64,000 bases of DNA from Planctomycetes bacterium B3_Pla (GTDB lineage Bacteria; Planctomycetota; Phycisphaerae; Sedimentisphaerales; Anaerobacaceae): the NCBI GenBank assembly GCA_005223045.1, contig NJBM01000016.1:62001-126000 (forward strand). Direction: 5' to 3'. The translations under genes were made by a program, and so were the position numbers. Of this stretch, positions 24,263 through 32,905 are shown piece by piece. The notes beneath the pieces were generated by a model, which saw only the letters and a program-made list of their open reading frames with translations, was not told the DNA's origin and did no database searches. Positions within the stretch are counted from its first letter, which is position 1, and each line of letters begins with the position of its first letter.

Positions 24263-26075
24263 AACTTTTACAGACTACTTGTGGTTTGCCTTGCTCGTCC
24301 CAGCCTCGTTTTTCGTAGTACAGCGTCAACATTCTTTCGTAGTCGTTTTTGTCGCAGACCTTGCCGGCCAATGGACCGCTATGGATAGGTATAAACGTGC
24401 GGGCGGGCGGATAGTCCTGGCCTTTGGCCGCACCGAGTTTGACGTTGATGGCCCGCGTCATATCATACAAATGCTGTGACTTGGCCAGCAGATCATCGAG
24501 ACTGTATTGTTGACCTACGACAGCGCTGTAGAGTTCGGCGTAGAAATCCTCGTGGAAACCCAGTTCGATCCAGGGCAGCCGGCACACGCCGAACATATCG
24601 AACAACGAACGGATGTGTTGATGATGGATTACCAGATCGACCTTCTCGGCAATACCCCAGTCGGCGCCCATCTCAAGTTCCTTGCCGACGGTCCATGCCC
24701 TGGTGTGGTGGGCGCCGATGTCGCTGGTGCCGTAAGCAAGCGCCATCGAGCTTGCGCCCCGGCAGTCGTAGGCCGACTGCTCGAGCCCCTTGACGTGCAG
24801 CACTATATCGTTCAAATGCGGCCATCGTTCCAGCAGGCCTTTAGCGCCCAGGGCAAGGGTCGCGCCGACTGACTCGCACCTGGCGATCTCCTCGATAAGC
24901 TCCATTATGCGATCATCGTCGCCCCAGGTGATTGGTTTGCCGTCCAGATCGTCAAGCGTCAAGAGGTCCTTTTCATAGCCTTCGATAATGACGGCGATCA
25001 AGTTTCCTGTGGATATGGTATCGAGGCCAAAGTCGTCACAAAGGTGGTTCCCGCGCAGGATACTTGCGAAGTTGTCGACGCCGAGATTGGAGCCCAACAT
25101 CGCAGCAGTCTCATATTCGGGGCCTTCGGTGACGGTGCCGGCCCATTTGCCTTCTTTGACAAGATTGATGTTGCCGCAGCACATCGGGCAGCCGAAACAG
25201 GCGGTATTACCGATCTTATGGCTTGCGAGCATTGTCTTGCCGTTGATGTTCTCTGACTTTTCCCAGTGCGTATCGCGGAAGTTATACGTCGGAAGTATCC
25301 CCATCACATTGGCGTAATCGACTACGCCCATAAGTCCCTGCTTTTGCCAATGGTCCATCATATCGTGTGCCCCGAGTTCCCTGTAAGCCTGCTCGGAAAT
25401 CTCGATGACCTTATCAATATCATCCACCGGCAAATCCCGATGCCCTCGCACAGCGATGGCCTTGAGATTCTTGCTGCCCATCACGGCGCCGATTCCGGTT
25501 CTACCGGCGTTTCTGCTCCACTCGCTTGTCACGCACGCAAACCGCACGAGGTTCTCACCTGCCACTCCGATAGACGCCACCCTCACACCGTGATCGCCGA
25601 GCTTGTCGCGAATCCTGCCCTCGGTCTCGAGGTTTCCTTTGCCTTTCAATTCCGGACACGGCACTATAGTGATTTGATCGTCGTCGATAAGCAGATAACT
25701 CAACTCCTTTGCCTTTCCGACGATTGCAACTGCGTCGTAGCCTGCCTGCCGCAATTCAACGCCGAAACCGCCCCCCATGCTCGAATCTCCGAACAAACCG
25801 GTCGCCGGTGAAATCGATGCAAAGGAATTCTTGCCCGAGCTTGGCAGATAAACACCGGTCAGCGGTCCGGCGGCCACAACGAGCATGTTCTCCGGCCCGA
25901 GCGGATCCACCGGACTGTTCTTTATCAGATTGTTCCACAGGAGCTTTATCGCGAAACCTCTTCCGCCTACGTAGCTTTCGATGAATTCATCGTTGACGGC
26001 TTCGGTCCTGCTGATGCCGCCGGTCATATCGACATGGAGTATCTTTCGAAAGTATCCGCCGTTGTGCTTTTTCAT
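24258..26075 (-). CDS. aor: Aldehyde ferredoxin oxidoreductase (tungsten-type)
   Basis: A 605-residue AOR-family enzyme that oxidises aldehydes to acids (or reduces acids) with a tungsto- or molybdopterin and a [4Fe-4S] cluster, using ferredoxin; cytoplasmic and oxygen-sensitive. Seen: N-terminal 'ILHVDMTGG', 'YVGGRGFAIKLLW', 'GPLTG', 'GDSSMGGGFGVELRQAGYDA', the 'SRNAGRTGIGAVMGSKNLKAIAV' cofactor segment, the cluster cysteines 293, 296 and 299/300 in 'CFGCPMCCG', and 'CDDFGLDT'. Length is normal. The start overlaps the stop of the ferredoxin gene by ATGA, so the two form an operon. Substrate class within the family is not determined. Confidence 0.9.
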   Translation of the reverse strand: MKKHNGGYFRKILHVDMTGGISRTEAVNDEFIESYVGGRGFAIKLLWNNLIKNSPVDPLGPENMLVVAAGPLTGVYLPSSGKNSFASISPATGLFGDSSMGGGFGVELRQAGYDAVAIVGKAKELSYLLIDDDQITIVPCPELKGKGNLETEGRIRDKLGDHGVRVASIGVAGENLVRFACVTSEWSRNAGRTGIGAVMGSKNLKAIAVRGHRDLPVDDIDKVIEISEQAYRELGAHDMMDHWQKQGLMGVVDYANVMGILPTYNFRDTHWEKSENINGKTMLASHKIGNTACFGCPMCCGNINLVKEGKWAGTVTEGPEYETAAMLGSNLGVDNFASILRGNHLCDDFGLDTISTGNLIAVIIEGYEKDLLTLDDLDGKPITWGDDDRIMELIEEIARCESVGATLALGAKGLLERWPHLNDIVLHVKGLEQSAYDCRGASSMALAYGTSDIGAHHTRAWTVGKELEMGADWGIAEKVDLVIHHQHIRSLFDMFGVCRLPWIELGFHEDFYAELYSAVVGQQYSLDDLLAKSQHLYDMTRAINVKLGAAKGQDYPPARTFIPIHSGPLAGKVCDKNDYERMLTLYYEKRGWDEQGKPQVVCKSS

Positions 26076-26635
26076 CTCCGGCCTCCTGTTCTGTCGCGGC
26101 CTTCAGCGGCGTTATTGTCTGCGTAGTGCAGGCGTTTCGGCTTGCCATGCTCCATGTATTCGATCTCCTTCATGTGCGTATAAGAGAGCACGTTGTTGAG
26201 CCGATGGGCCTGGCCGAACACGTGCTCCGGCATAAACAGTATCGCGCCGGTCGGGCACATCTTGACGCATTGCGGCTGACCGCTGTCTTCGCACAGGTCG
26301 CATTTGAGCGGCACATCGATATCCGGATGAATGTACATCGCGCCGAAAGGGCAGGCCTCAACGCAAGCGTGGCATCCGATGCACTCATCGTGGCGTATCT
26401 TTACAACGCCGTTTTGCTTATATATCGCATCGGTTGGACACGCGGACATACACTTTGCATCCTTGCACTGGTTGCACACCACAGGCATACGCACCACGGG
26501 ATGCGGATATATGGCAGTCACCCTTATCCTGGCTTTCTTGGGATTGTTTACTCGCTGTCTGTGTATGGCGCATGCCATCTCACAGACGCGACAGCCGGAG
26601 CATTTTTCCGGCACCACCGCTATCTTGCGTCGCAT
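26072..26635 (-). CDS. Four-cluster ferredoxin (HycB/CooF-like), partner of AOR
   Basis: A 187-residue iron-sulfur protein with four cysteine groups: 'CSGCRVCEMAC', 'CNQCKDAKCMSACP', 'CIGCHACVEACP' and 'CDLCEDSGQPQCVKMCP'. This is the 4x[4Fe-4S] pattern of HycB/DmsB-type electron-transfer subunits. It very likely carries electrons from the aldehyde oxidoreductase encoded immediately downstream (4-base overlap). No membrane anchor or signal is present, so it is cytoplasmic. Confidence 0.9.
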   Translation of the reverse strand: MRRKIAVVPEKCSGCRVCEMACAIHRQRVNNPKKARIRVTAIYPHPVVRMPVVCNQCKDAKCMSACPTDAIYKQNGVVKIRHDECIGCHACVEACPFGAMYIHPDIDVPLKCDLCEDSGQPQCVKMCPTGAILFMPEHVFGQAHRLNNVLSYTHMKEIEYMEHGKPKRLHYADNNAAEGRDRTGGRR

Positions 26636-26666
26636 AGATTACTCCTTCGAGTCCTATAAATGTCAG

Positions 26667-26774
26667 GTACACATGTACATACGCGCCCCAGACTGTACGA
26701 ACACCATACCATATCGGCATTGATGAATCAAGAGTGTACAACAATTTAGACTGTGGAGCGATCTGTCTGTACAC
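26667..26774. promoter_or_regulatory. Cluster of TGTAC-type half sites in divergent promoter region
   Basis: The region between the divergent ferredoxin and transaldolase genes holds GTACACATGTAC (26667-26678), CTGTACG (26693-26699), GTGTACA (26734-26740) and TGTACAC (26768-26774). The last two are exact inverted copies with centres 34 bases apart, about three helical turns. This spacing suggests a dimeric repressor (for example GntR or LacI type) controlling both genes; the regulator is not identified. Confidence 0.4.
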
Positions 26775-26840
26775 GAAGAATGTCTTGCCCGTCAGGGCTT
26801 AGCCGTATATCCTATGCACAAAAACTACAGGGAGTCGGCA

Positions 26841-27875
26841 ATGACGCAGACGGGCTATTTGCAGTGGGCAATCGAAAACACCGGGACGGTATGGTGGCAT
26901 GATTCGGCCGAGCCGGGCGAGCTTGAACGCGGTATTCAGAGGGGCGCCGTCGGCGCCACCACCAATCCATTTCTGTCGCATCTGGCATTGTCTAAGAACA
27001 GACACGAATGGACCGAGGAGATAAACAACGCGCTATCGGAGCACCCGGAGCCTGAAAGAAAAGCCGAAGAACTCATGAGCATCGCGATAACTCACGCCGC
27101 CGGTCAGCTCGAGTTGCAGCACGAAAAAAGTACAGGGCGGATGGGGTATGTCTGCGCCCAGGTCAACCCCGCCCGGGCCGCAGACAGAGACAGTATGCTC
27201 TCGATGGCCAGACGATTTCATGCCTGGGCGCCCAATATTGCCGTCAAGCTGCCTGCCACTGCGGCGGGGCTGGATGTACTCGAGGACTGCACGGCGGAAG
27301 GAATCACGGCTACGTTGACCATAAGTTATACGGTGCCGCAGGTAATCGCCATCGCCGAGAGACACCGCCGGGGGATTGAGTGGGCCAGGCAGAATGGAGT
27401 CGAGCCGGGCAAGTGCTTCGCCGTCATCATGATCGGGCGTCTGGACGACTATCTCAGGGACGTTGCATACGACTGCAAAGCTAACATCAGTGAATCAGAT
27501 ATTTGTCAGGCGGGCCTGGCTGTCTCCAAGCGGGCTTATTCGATCTACAAGCAGCGCAACTACGAGGCAGTGTTGCTTGTGGCCGCTCTGAGAGGGACAT
27601 ACCACATGACGGAACTGGCGGGCGCAGAAGTCATCATGTCGATTGCGCCGCCGTACCAGGAAATGCTGATTTCCGAGGAGTTGCCCTGTGAGGAACGCAT
27701 CGACCGGGAGATCCCCGCCGATGTGATTGAGAGACTCTCTGCGTTGCCTGAGTTCATTAAGGCCTACGAACCGGACGGGATGAAGCCTGAGGATTTCATT
27801 ACTTACGGAGTGACACAAAAGACACTCGCCCAGTTCCACGAAGGCGGCTGGAAATTGCTGGAAAACTTCCGTTAA
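26841..27875 (+). CDS. Transaldolase-family protein
   Basis: A 344-residue (alpha/beta)8 protein of the transaldolase/fructose-6-phosphate aldolase superfamily. Seen: 'GAVGATTNPFL', 'NIAVKLPATAAGLDVLEDCTAEGITATLTISYTVPQ' read in parts (Lys in 'VKLPAT' being the Schiff-base lysine) and 'FAVIMIGRLDDYLRD'. It would split or transfer three-carbon units of sugar phosphates. The start ATG at 26841 is preceded by GGGAG. Length exceeds the short Fsa type and is near classical transaldolases. Location in front of a tartronate semialdehyde reductase suggests a role in a sugar-acid pathway rather than the central pentose pathway; this is inference. Confidence 0.8.
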   Translation: MTQTGYLQWAIENTGTVWWHDSAEPGELERGIQRGAVGATTNPFLSHLALSKNRHEWTEEINNALSEHPEPERKAEELMSIAITHAAGQLELQHEKSTGRMGYVCAQVNPARAADRDSMLSMARRFHAWAPNIAVKLPATAAGLDVLEDCTAEGITATLTISYTVPQVIAIAERHRRGIEWARQNGVEPGKCFAVIMIGRLDDYLRDVAYDCKANISESDICQAGLAVSKRAYSIYKQRNYEAVLLVAALRGTYHMTELAGAEVIMSIAPPYQEMLISEELPCEERIDREIPADVIERLSALPEFIKAYEPDGMKPEDFITYGVTQKTLAQFHEGGWKLLENFR

Positions 27876-27893
27876 CAAAGGCACAGAGTGATT

Positions 27894-27922
27894 CTCGATT
27901 CTCGCGAGCATCAAGAATCGAG
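27894..27922 (+). other. Perfect 9-bp hairpin downstream of transaldolase gene
   Basis: CTCGATTCT (27894-27902) and AGAATCGAG (27914-27922) with an 11-base loop. No U-run follows, so it may be an RNA stability hairpin rather than a terminator, leaving transcription free to continue into garR. Confidence 0.45.
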
Positions 27923-27933
27923 CATCGAGTAAC

Positions 27934-27972
27934 CAGATACCAGATACGAAATACGAGATACGAAATACGAGA
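27934..27972 (+). repeat. Short tandem repeat of CGAAATACGAGATA-like units
   Basis: Overlapping copies of (C)AGATAC / GAAATAC alternate (AGATACCAGATAC then GAAATACGAGATACGAAATACGAG) right before the garR ribosome-binding site. Low-complexity repeat; copy number could vary between strains. Confidence 0.55.
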
Positions 27973-27983
27973 AAGGCTTTGCG

Positions 27984-28874
27984 ATGGAGAAGATCGGATT
28001 TGTCGGATTAGGAATAATGGGCAGCCCCATGGCGAAAAACCTGCTCAAGGCGGGCTACTCGCTTGCCGTTTACGACATTGTATCGGAAAAGATCGACGAT
28101 GTGGTTAAGGCTGGGGCGCAGGCGTGCTCATCGAACAAGGAGGTCGCCGAGAACAGCGAAATTGTAATAACCATGCTGCCCAATTCGCCGGAAGTCAAGG
28201 AGGCGGTGCTGGGCGCAGACGGTGTTCTTGACGGCGCCGGGTCAGGCACTATCCTTGTCGATATGAGTTCGATAGCACCTTTAGCCAGTAAGGAAGTCTC
28301 AGAGAAAGCTAAAGAAAAAGGAGTAGTGGTGCTCGATGCCCCGGTAAGCGGCGGCGAGCCGAAAGCTGTTGACGGCACGCTGGCAATAATGGTTGGTGGA
28401 CCGCAGGAAACTTTCGACAAGGTCAAAGACATTCTAAGTGTAATGGGAGCCTCCGTAACGCTGGTGGGAGAGATTGGCAGCGGCAATATGACCAAACTGG
28501 CCAATCAAATCATCGTAGCACTGAACATTACCGCGATGTCCGAGGCGATGGTCCTCGCCGCCAAGGCGGGCGTCGATTCGGAAAAAGTCTTTCAGGCGAT
28601 TCGCGGAGGATTGGCCGGCAGCACTGTACTGGATGCTAAAATGCCGCTGGTTCTGGAGGGCAACTTCAAGCCGGGATTTCGCATCGAGCTGCATATCAAG
28701 GACCTGGCCAACGCTTTGGAAACCGCCCATGAGGTGGGAGTTCCCGTTCCGCTATCGGGCGCAGTTATGGAAGTGATGCAGGCATTGAAAGTGGACGGCA
28801 AAGGCGCCGACGACCACGGCGGCATAATCCAGTTCTACGAAAAGCTGGCCAAGGTCGAGGTGAGAAGACAATAA
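27984..28874 (+). CDS. garR: 2-hydroxy-3-oxopropionate (tartronate semialdehyde) reductase
   Basis: A 296-residue beta-hydroxyacid dehydrogenase. The NAD(P)-binding Rossmann start 'IGFVGLGIMGSPMAKNLLKAG', the substrate motif 'DAPVSGGEPKAVDGTLAIMVGG' and the catalytic-lysine helix 'GSGNMTKLANQIIVALNI' all match GarR/GlxR. It reduces tartronate semialdehyde to D-glycerate, the last step of D-glucarate/galactarate catabolism after the GarL aldolase. The GarL-like aldolase (41,928) and glucarate dehydratase (45,434) in the same window fit this. It is transcribed after the transaldolase gene and converges on a GntP permease. Confidence 0.88.
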   Translation: MEKIGFVGLGIMGSPMAKNLLKAGYSLAVYDIVSEKIDDVVKAGAQACSSNKEVAENSEIVITMLPNSPEVKEAVLGADGVLDGAGSGTILVDMSSIAPLASKEVSEKAKEKGVVVLDAPVSGGEPKAVDGTLAIMVGGPQETFDKVKDILSVMGASVTLVGEIGSGNMTKLANQIIVALNITAMSEAMVLAAKAGVDSEKVFQAIRGGLAGSTVLDAKMPLVLEGNFKPGFRIELHIKDLANALETAHEVGVPVPLSGAVMEVMQALKVDGKGADDHGGIIQFYEKLAKVEVRRQ

Positions 28875-28926
28875 CCGGTAGGGGCAGGCCCGTGTGCCTG
28901 CCCAGGGCGACCACACGGGATCGCCC

Positions 28927-30282
28927 CTACACTGCCGGCATCATGGGCATTAGATACGCAAGTAGAAGCGTGAATCCCAGCCCGATTACTCCGAGTGCGG
29001 CCGTGAGGATGGTCCAGGACTTGAGCGTTTCTATTTCCGTCAGGCCGCCCATCCGCGCGAAGATCCAGAAGCCGCTGTTGTTCATCCAGTCGCCGACCAG
29101 CGAGCCGCTTCCAATCGCCATCGCGAGGTACACGGGATTACAGCCAAGTATCTGGGGCGAGATGTCCATGGCGGCGAATATGCCAACGGTGGTTATCATT
29201 GAAACGGTTCCGGAGCCCTGGGCGAATTTCATCACGGAAGCAACGGCCGCCGCCGTCAGCAATATAACTAATCCACCTTGAGCGCCGACCAACTCTCCAA
29301 GCACATCCTTAATGCCGGCCTCTCGCAGCATTGCGCCGAACGCCCCTCCGGCAGCCGTTATCAGGATTATCATGCCGCCGCTCATCAGAGCCGTCTCGCT
29401 TCTGGAGGCCAGTTCCTTGAAGGACAGCTTTCGCTGGCGGACCAGCACGAACATGGCAACTGCCGCTGCGAGCAGCAGCGCCGAGTCGCGGTGGCCCAGA
29501 ACAGCTACGATTTGAGCCATTGTTCCGCCTATGCCCACGGCGTTGCTAATCGTGTTCAGAGAAATCAGAATTATTGGCAGAGCAATAGGAGCGAATGAAA
29601 TCCAAAATCCAGGGAGCTGATCGTCATCGAGCACTTCCGGCTCAGCTTGCCCGGCATACGGACGCATGGGGATGTCCATCCGCCTGTTGATTATCTTGCA
29701 CACCAGCACGCCAAGCGCAGCGGTGGGCAGACCGACGAGCAGACCTAACATCATCATCAGGCCGACATTGACTTTGAGTTCACTTGCCACAAGCAGCGGG
29801 CCCGGCGTCGGGGGAACAAGTGTGTGGGTTATTGCCGCGCCGGCGACAATAGCCGTAAGGTATAGCACGTAGTTCTTTCGCGTGCGAGTCCACAATGAGC
29901 GGGCCAGCGGGACCAGCAGGTAGAAAACCGTGTCGAAAAAGACAGGAATCGACAGTGCGAATCCGCTCAGCATCAGCGCCGTAGGCGCCCGTTTTTCGCC
30001 CAATAACTTCAGAGAAGACCTCACGATCCGGTCGGCTGCGCCGCTGTCCATCATGCACTTGCCGATAATGGCCGCCATGGCGATTACAATGCCTATGCCT
30101 CCGGCGACCCCGCCAAATGCCTTGCCCACACGGGCAATCTTGTCGGCAAAGTCACCCGGCGAGAGCAGACTGATGACCATTGCGGCCGTTATCAGCGCAA
30201 CAAAGGCATTCAATCTCAATACGAGCATCATCGCGATAAGCAGGGCAACGCCAATGATCAGTATGACGATCGGATTCAACAT
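28927..30282 (-). CDS. GntP-family sugar-acid permease
   Basis: A 451-residue symporter with the same landmarks as the 16,373 gene: 'VLRLNAFVALITAAMVISLL', 'GKCMMDSGAADRIVR', 'PVFFDTVFYLLVPLA', 'THTLVPPTPGP', 'SGGMIILITAAGGAFG', 'DWMNNSGFWIFARMGG'. It probably imports gluconate- or aldarate-like acids. It is followed on neither side by an overlapping gene, but lies 34 bases after the end region of a sugar-isomerase gene on the same strand and may be the last gene of that minus-strand operon (34,904 to 28,927). Confidence 0.9.
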   Translation of the reverse strand: MLNPIVILIIGVALLIAMMLVLRLNAFVALITAAMVISLLSPGDFADKIARVGKAFGGVAGGIGIVIAMAAIIGKCMMDSGAADRIVRSSLKLLGEKRAPTALMLSGFALSIPVFFDTVFYLLVPLARSLWTRTRKNYVLYLTAIVAGAAITHTLVPPTPGPLLVASELKVNVGLMMMLGLLVGLPTAALGVLVCKIINRRMDIPMRPYAGQAEPEVLDDDQLPGFWISFAPIALPIILISLNTISNAVGIGGTMAQIVAVLGHRDSALLLAAAVAMFVLVRQRKLSFKELASRSETALMSGGMIILITAAGGAFGAMLREAGIKDVLGELVGAQGGLVILLTAAAVASVMKFAQGSGTVSMITTVGIFAAMDISPQILGCNPVYLAMAIGSGSLVGDWMNNSGFWIFARMGGLTEIETLKSWTILTAALGVIGLGFTLLLAYLMPMMPAV

Positions 30283-30316
30283 AGTGGACCTCCAAATTTT
30301 GTCCCCAAAACGTTGT

Positions 30317-31384
30317 TCACAGGTTCAGGTTTTTTTTCGCAAAGGCGAGGCATTGTCTTATATTGTCATGTTCAAGCTCGACCAGCTCATCCAGCGGCAA
30401 ATGGTTTACCTTTGGCAGACCATCCGGCGATGCGTTCGCACGGACGTACCTGAGAGTACGAGCCAGGTCGGAGCCGGGCACGTCGGCAAAAGTCGCCCAG
30501 TATTTGTCCGTCAGGCAGGGGACTTTCAGCGCATCCCGCGTCGCCATCTCCAGGCTGAACCGAATCTCAGGATTCGCCTTTCGCAGAATCTCAACCATCT
30601 TCGGCAGATCGAGCACGCCCTGTCCCAACGGGACATCGGCAAGCAGAAAGCCCTCTTCATATTCGGCGACCGCCATGTCTTTGAGGTGGGCCGCAAAGCC
30701 TACCGGTGCGTAAGCCTTTACGACCGCCATCGGATCTTCTAACAGCGCAAAGCTGTTGCCCGTATCGACGCACACGCCGACGTATTCGCTGCCGAGGCGT
30801 TTGAGCATACCGAGCATTTGATCGATGCGCCAGTCCTTGTGGTTCTCAATCGCCAGCCGCGTATGCTGCCGGGCTGCCGCCGGCTCGGCTAATTGCAGCG
30901 ATTTGAAGGTACGTGCCGCAAAAGCTTCGAACTGTCCGGTATTGCTGAACTGCTCGTAGCGTCGTCCTCCAATTGCGATGCGGGTCACTTTCGCTCCGGC
31001 TTGCCTGGCTGTTCGCAACGCCGCTTCGAACTTCTCGACGTCCGAGCGCTCCTTCGGCAAGGAAGTTGAGCCTTCCACGAACATATCGTAAGTTTCGGCC
31101 TTTCTGCGCAGTCTGATTGCGTAGCCTTCGTCTCGGACGCCTATGTTCGTCTGAACACCGCCTGCGCCGATCTCATGGCAATGTTCGAGAAAGTTCAGGG
31201 GATCGGCAAGTCGTTCTTTTGTTTTTTTGGAACGATCCGCCCTGAGTCGAATGTTGTAGGAAAACTGGGCGATGCCAAGCCGCGATTTCCCGGCTTGTCC
31301 GGCGCCATATACTCTCGTCAGGTCTCCTATGGTAGCTGCCGCCAGCCCACCGGCGATTGAACAAAGCACATCTCGACGATCCAT
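30317..31384 (-). CDS. Tat-exported sugar phosphate isomerase/epimerase-like TIM barrel
   Basis: A 355-residue AP-endonuclease-2/xylose-isomerase-like barrel. The N-terminus has a twin-arginine-type signal ('MDRRDVLCSIAGGLAAATIG'). The body shows 'GGVQTNIGV', 'RLAIENHKDWRIDQMLGML', 'YVGVCVDTGNSFAL', 'FAAHLKDMAV' and 'RFSLEMATRD', with the metal-binding Glu, Asp, His and Glu of this fold. Such exported isomerase-like proteins accompany Gfo/Idh proteins in Planctomycetota. An ATG six codons upstream (31402) is possible; GAGGAC lies before the chosen one. The substrate is unknown. Confidence 0.8.
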   Translation of the reverse strand: MDRRDVLCSIAGGLAAATIGDLTRVYGAGQAGKSRLGIAQFSYNIRLRADRSKKTKERLADPLNFLEHCHEIGAGGVQTNIGVRDEGYAIRLRRKAETYDMFVEGSTSLPKERSDVEKFEAALRTARQAGAKVTRIAIGGRRYEQFSNTGQFEAFAARTFKSLQLAEPAAARQHTRLAIENHKDWRIDQMLGMLKRLGSEYVGVCVDTGNSFALLEDPMAVVKAYAPVGFAAHLKDMAVAEYEEGFLLADVPLGQGVLDLPKMVEILRKANPEIRFSLEMATRDALKVPCLTDKYWATFADVPGSDLARTLRYVRANASPDGLPKVNHLPLDELVELEHDNIRQCLAFAKKNLNL

Positions 31385-31434
31385 TTTCTTCTGTCCTCTC
31401 ATGTCTCAAGCCATCGGGAACATATGTTAGGCCG

Positions 31435-32898
31435 TCATACCTGCTCGGGCACCACATAAGGCTCGCGGTAGTTTCGACGCAGATACATGTTTGCCATGTC
31501 ACTGAACTGGCCCACGAATTCCTCACTCTTGTTGTCGAACGTAAGAGCAGGCCCGATAGTCAAAGGTTCGCGCTGAAGGTCCACTTCGTTGGCCCTTAGA
31601 TGTTTGATACAACGCTCGAACGCTTCTGCCAGGTCGCTGTTTCCTGCGATTGTTTCGGCGATCTTCTCGGAAGGTTCCTTGCGTCCGAGTCGATAAGATA
31701 TGTTGGCCATGTGGCAGAGCGCGGCAGTGACGTGACCTTCAAGGACATCGGCCCTAAGGTCACTGACTTTTCGGCTTCTGACCGCTTCGATGAAGTTGGC
31801 CTGATGTTCGATGCCGCCGTCGCCGGGGAACTGTTTTATCTTCTTGCCCTTGTTGTCGTAGGCCCAGCCGCCGCCTCTTCCGCCAGCGAAATAGCCCCCC
31901 TCACAATGAATTATCATGCCGAAGCTGGTCCCCCTGAAGTGCTCTCTGGCGCGTAAGCGTTTGCGTCGCCGCAGGCCGCGGACCTCGTAGAGAATAGGCG
32001 CAGGTTCATAGTCAAAGAAAGTGATTTGCGTGTTTGGCGTTTGGCCGTCATCGTTCATGCCGAACCGCCCGGCGACGGTGATTGCCCTCGGGGCGATCTG
32101 CTGTTGACCAAGCACCCATCGGCTCTCATCCACGTTGTGAGCGCCGAGATTGCCGACCTCCCCGGTGCCGGTGTCCCAGAACCAGTGCCAGTCATAGTGC
32201 AGATTCTTGCGCATCAGCGGTGTCAATTGAGCCGGTCCCTGAAAAAGGTCGTAGTTTACCGATGCCGGGATTGGTTGCGGCCCGTTGACTCGGCCAAGGC
32301 TCTCTCGAAGATTGTAGCTGATTGCCCGAACAAGTGTGATTTTGCCTAAGCTGCCTTGTTTGATGTACTCCACCGCCGCCCGTAGTCCGACGTCGGAGCG
32401 GTTTTGTGAGCCGGTCTGCACAATGCGGCTGTACTTGCGGGCGGCCTGTACCATCTTGCGACCCTCCCATATATTGTGAGAGAGCGGTTTTTCTACATAC
32501 ACGTCCTTGCCGGCCTGACATGCCCAGATAGTCATCAATGCGTGCCAGTGATCGGGCGCGACAATCACGACGGCGTCGATATCTTTGTCTTCGAGCAGCT
32601 TGCGATAGTCCGCGTATCTGGCGATCTTTTCGTTGCGGTCTTTGAACTTCCCGGTCTCGATGTCCAGAAACTGAGTGTCCACATCACAGAGCGCGACTAT
32701 GCGAACGCCGGGCACTTTCGGGAATATATCGAGATGCTCTTTGCCCTTTTTGCGCAGGCCCACTATGGCTAAGCGAATGTCGTCATTTGCCCCCCGGATC
32801 CTCGATGAAGCCCGGATGCGCGGCGCCGAACCGAGTCCGATACAGGCGGCGGCAGCCGTCAAGTTCCTGACAAAGTCTCTGCGAGTAAGTCTGCTCAT
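31435..32898 (-). CDS. Tat-exported Gfo/Idh/MocA-family oxidoreductase
   Basis: A 487-residue NAD(P)-dependent sugar oxidoreductase-like protein. It has a twin-arginine signal ('MSRLTRRDFVRNLTAAAACIG'), then the Rossmann domain ('RLAIVGLRKKGKEH', 'RIVALCDVDTQF', 'DIDAVVIVAPDHWHALMTIWA', 'GKDVYVEKPLSHNIWEGRKM'). 'EKP' is the hallmark catalytic-lysine motif of the family, and a C-terminal alpha/beta domain follows. Export in folded form with bound cofactor is expected. It lies between the aldose epimerase and the isomerase genes, same strand. Substrate unknown; glycan side-chain or 3-keto sugar processing is plausible. Confidence 0.88.
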   Translation of the reverse strand: MSRLTRRDFVRNLTAAAACIGLGSAPRIRASSRIRGANDDIRLAIVGLRKKGKEHLDIFPKVPGVRIVALCDVDTQFLDIETGKFKDRNEKIARYADYRKLLEDKDIDAVVIVAPDHWHALMTIWACQAGKDVYVEKPLSHNIWEGRKMVQAARKYSRIVQTGSQNRSDVGLRAAVEYIKQGSLGKITLVRAISYNLRESLGRVNGPQPIPASVNYDLFQGPAQLTPLMRKNLHYDWHWFWDTGTGEVGNLGAHNVDESRWVLGQQQIAPRAITVAGRFGMNDDGQTPNTQITFFDYEPAPILYEVRGLRRRKRLRAREHFRGTSFGMIIHCEGGYFAGGRGGGWAYDNKGKKIKQFPGDGGIEHQANFIEAVRSRKVSDLRADVLEGHVTAALCHMANISYRLGRKEPSEKIAETIAGNSDLAEAFERCIKHLRANEVDLQREPLTIGPALTFDNKSEEFVGQFSDMANMYLRRNYREPYVVPEQV

Positions 32899-32905
32899 CC
32901 GTCAC

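Noticed and set aside
26126..26659. 177-codon + strand frame opposite the ferredoxin gene
   Set aside because: Antisense of a clear four-cluster ferredoxin; no ribosome-binding site and no recognisable domain.
27931..27973. Possible CRISPR-like repeat before garR
   Set aside because: Units are only about 7-14 bases, contiguous and without spacers; a simple tandem repeat. No CRISPR array or cas gene was seen anywhere in the window.
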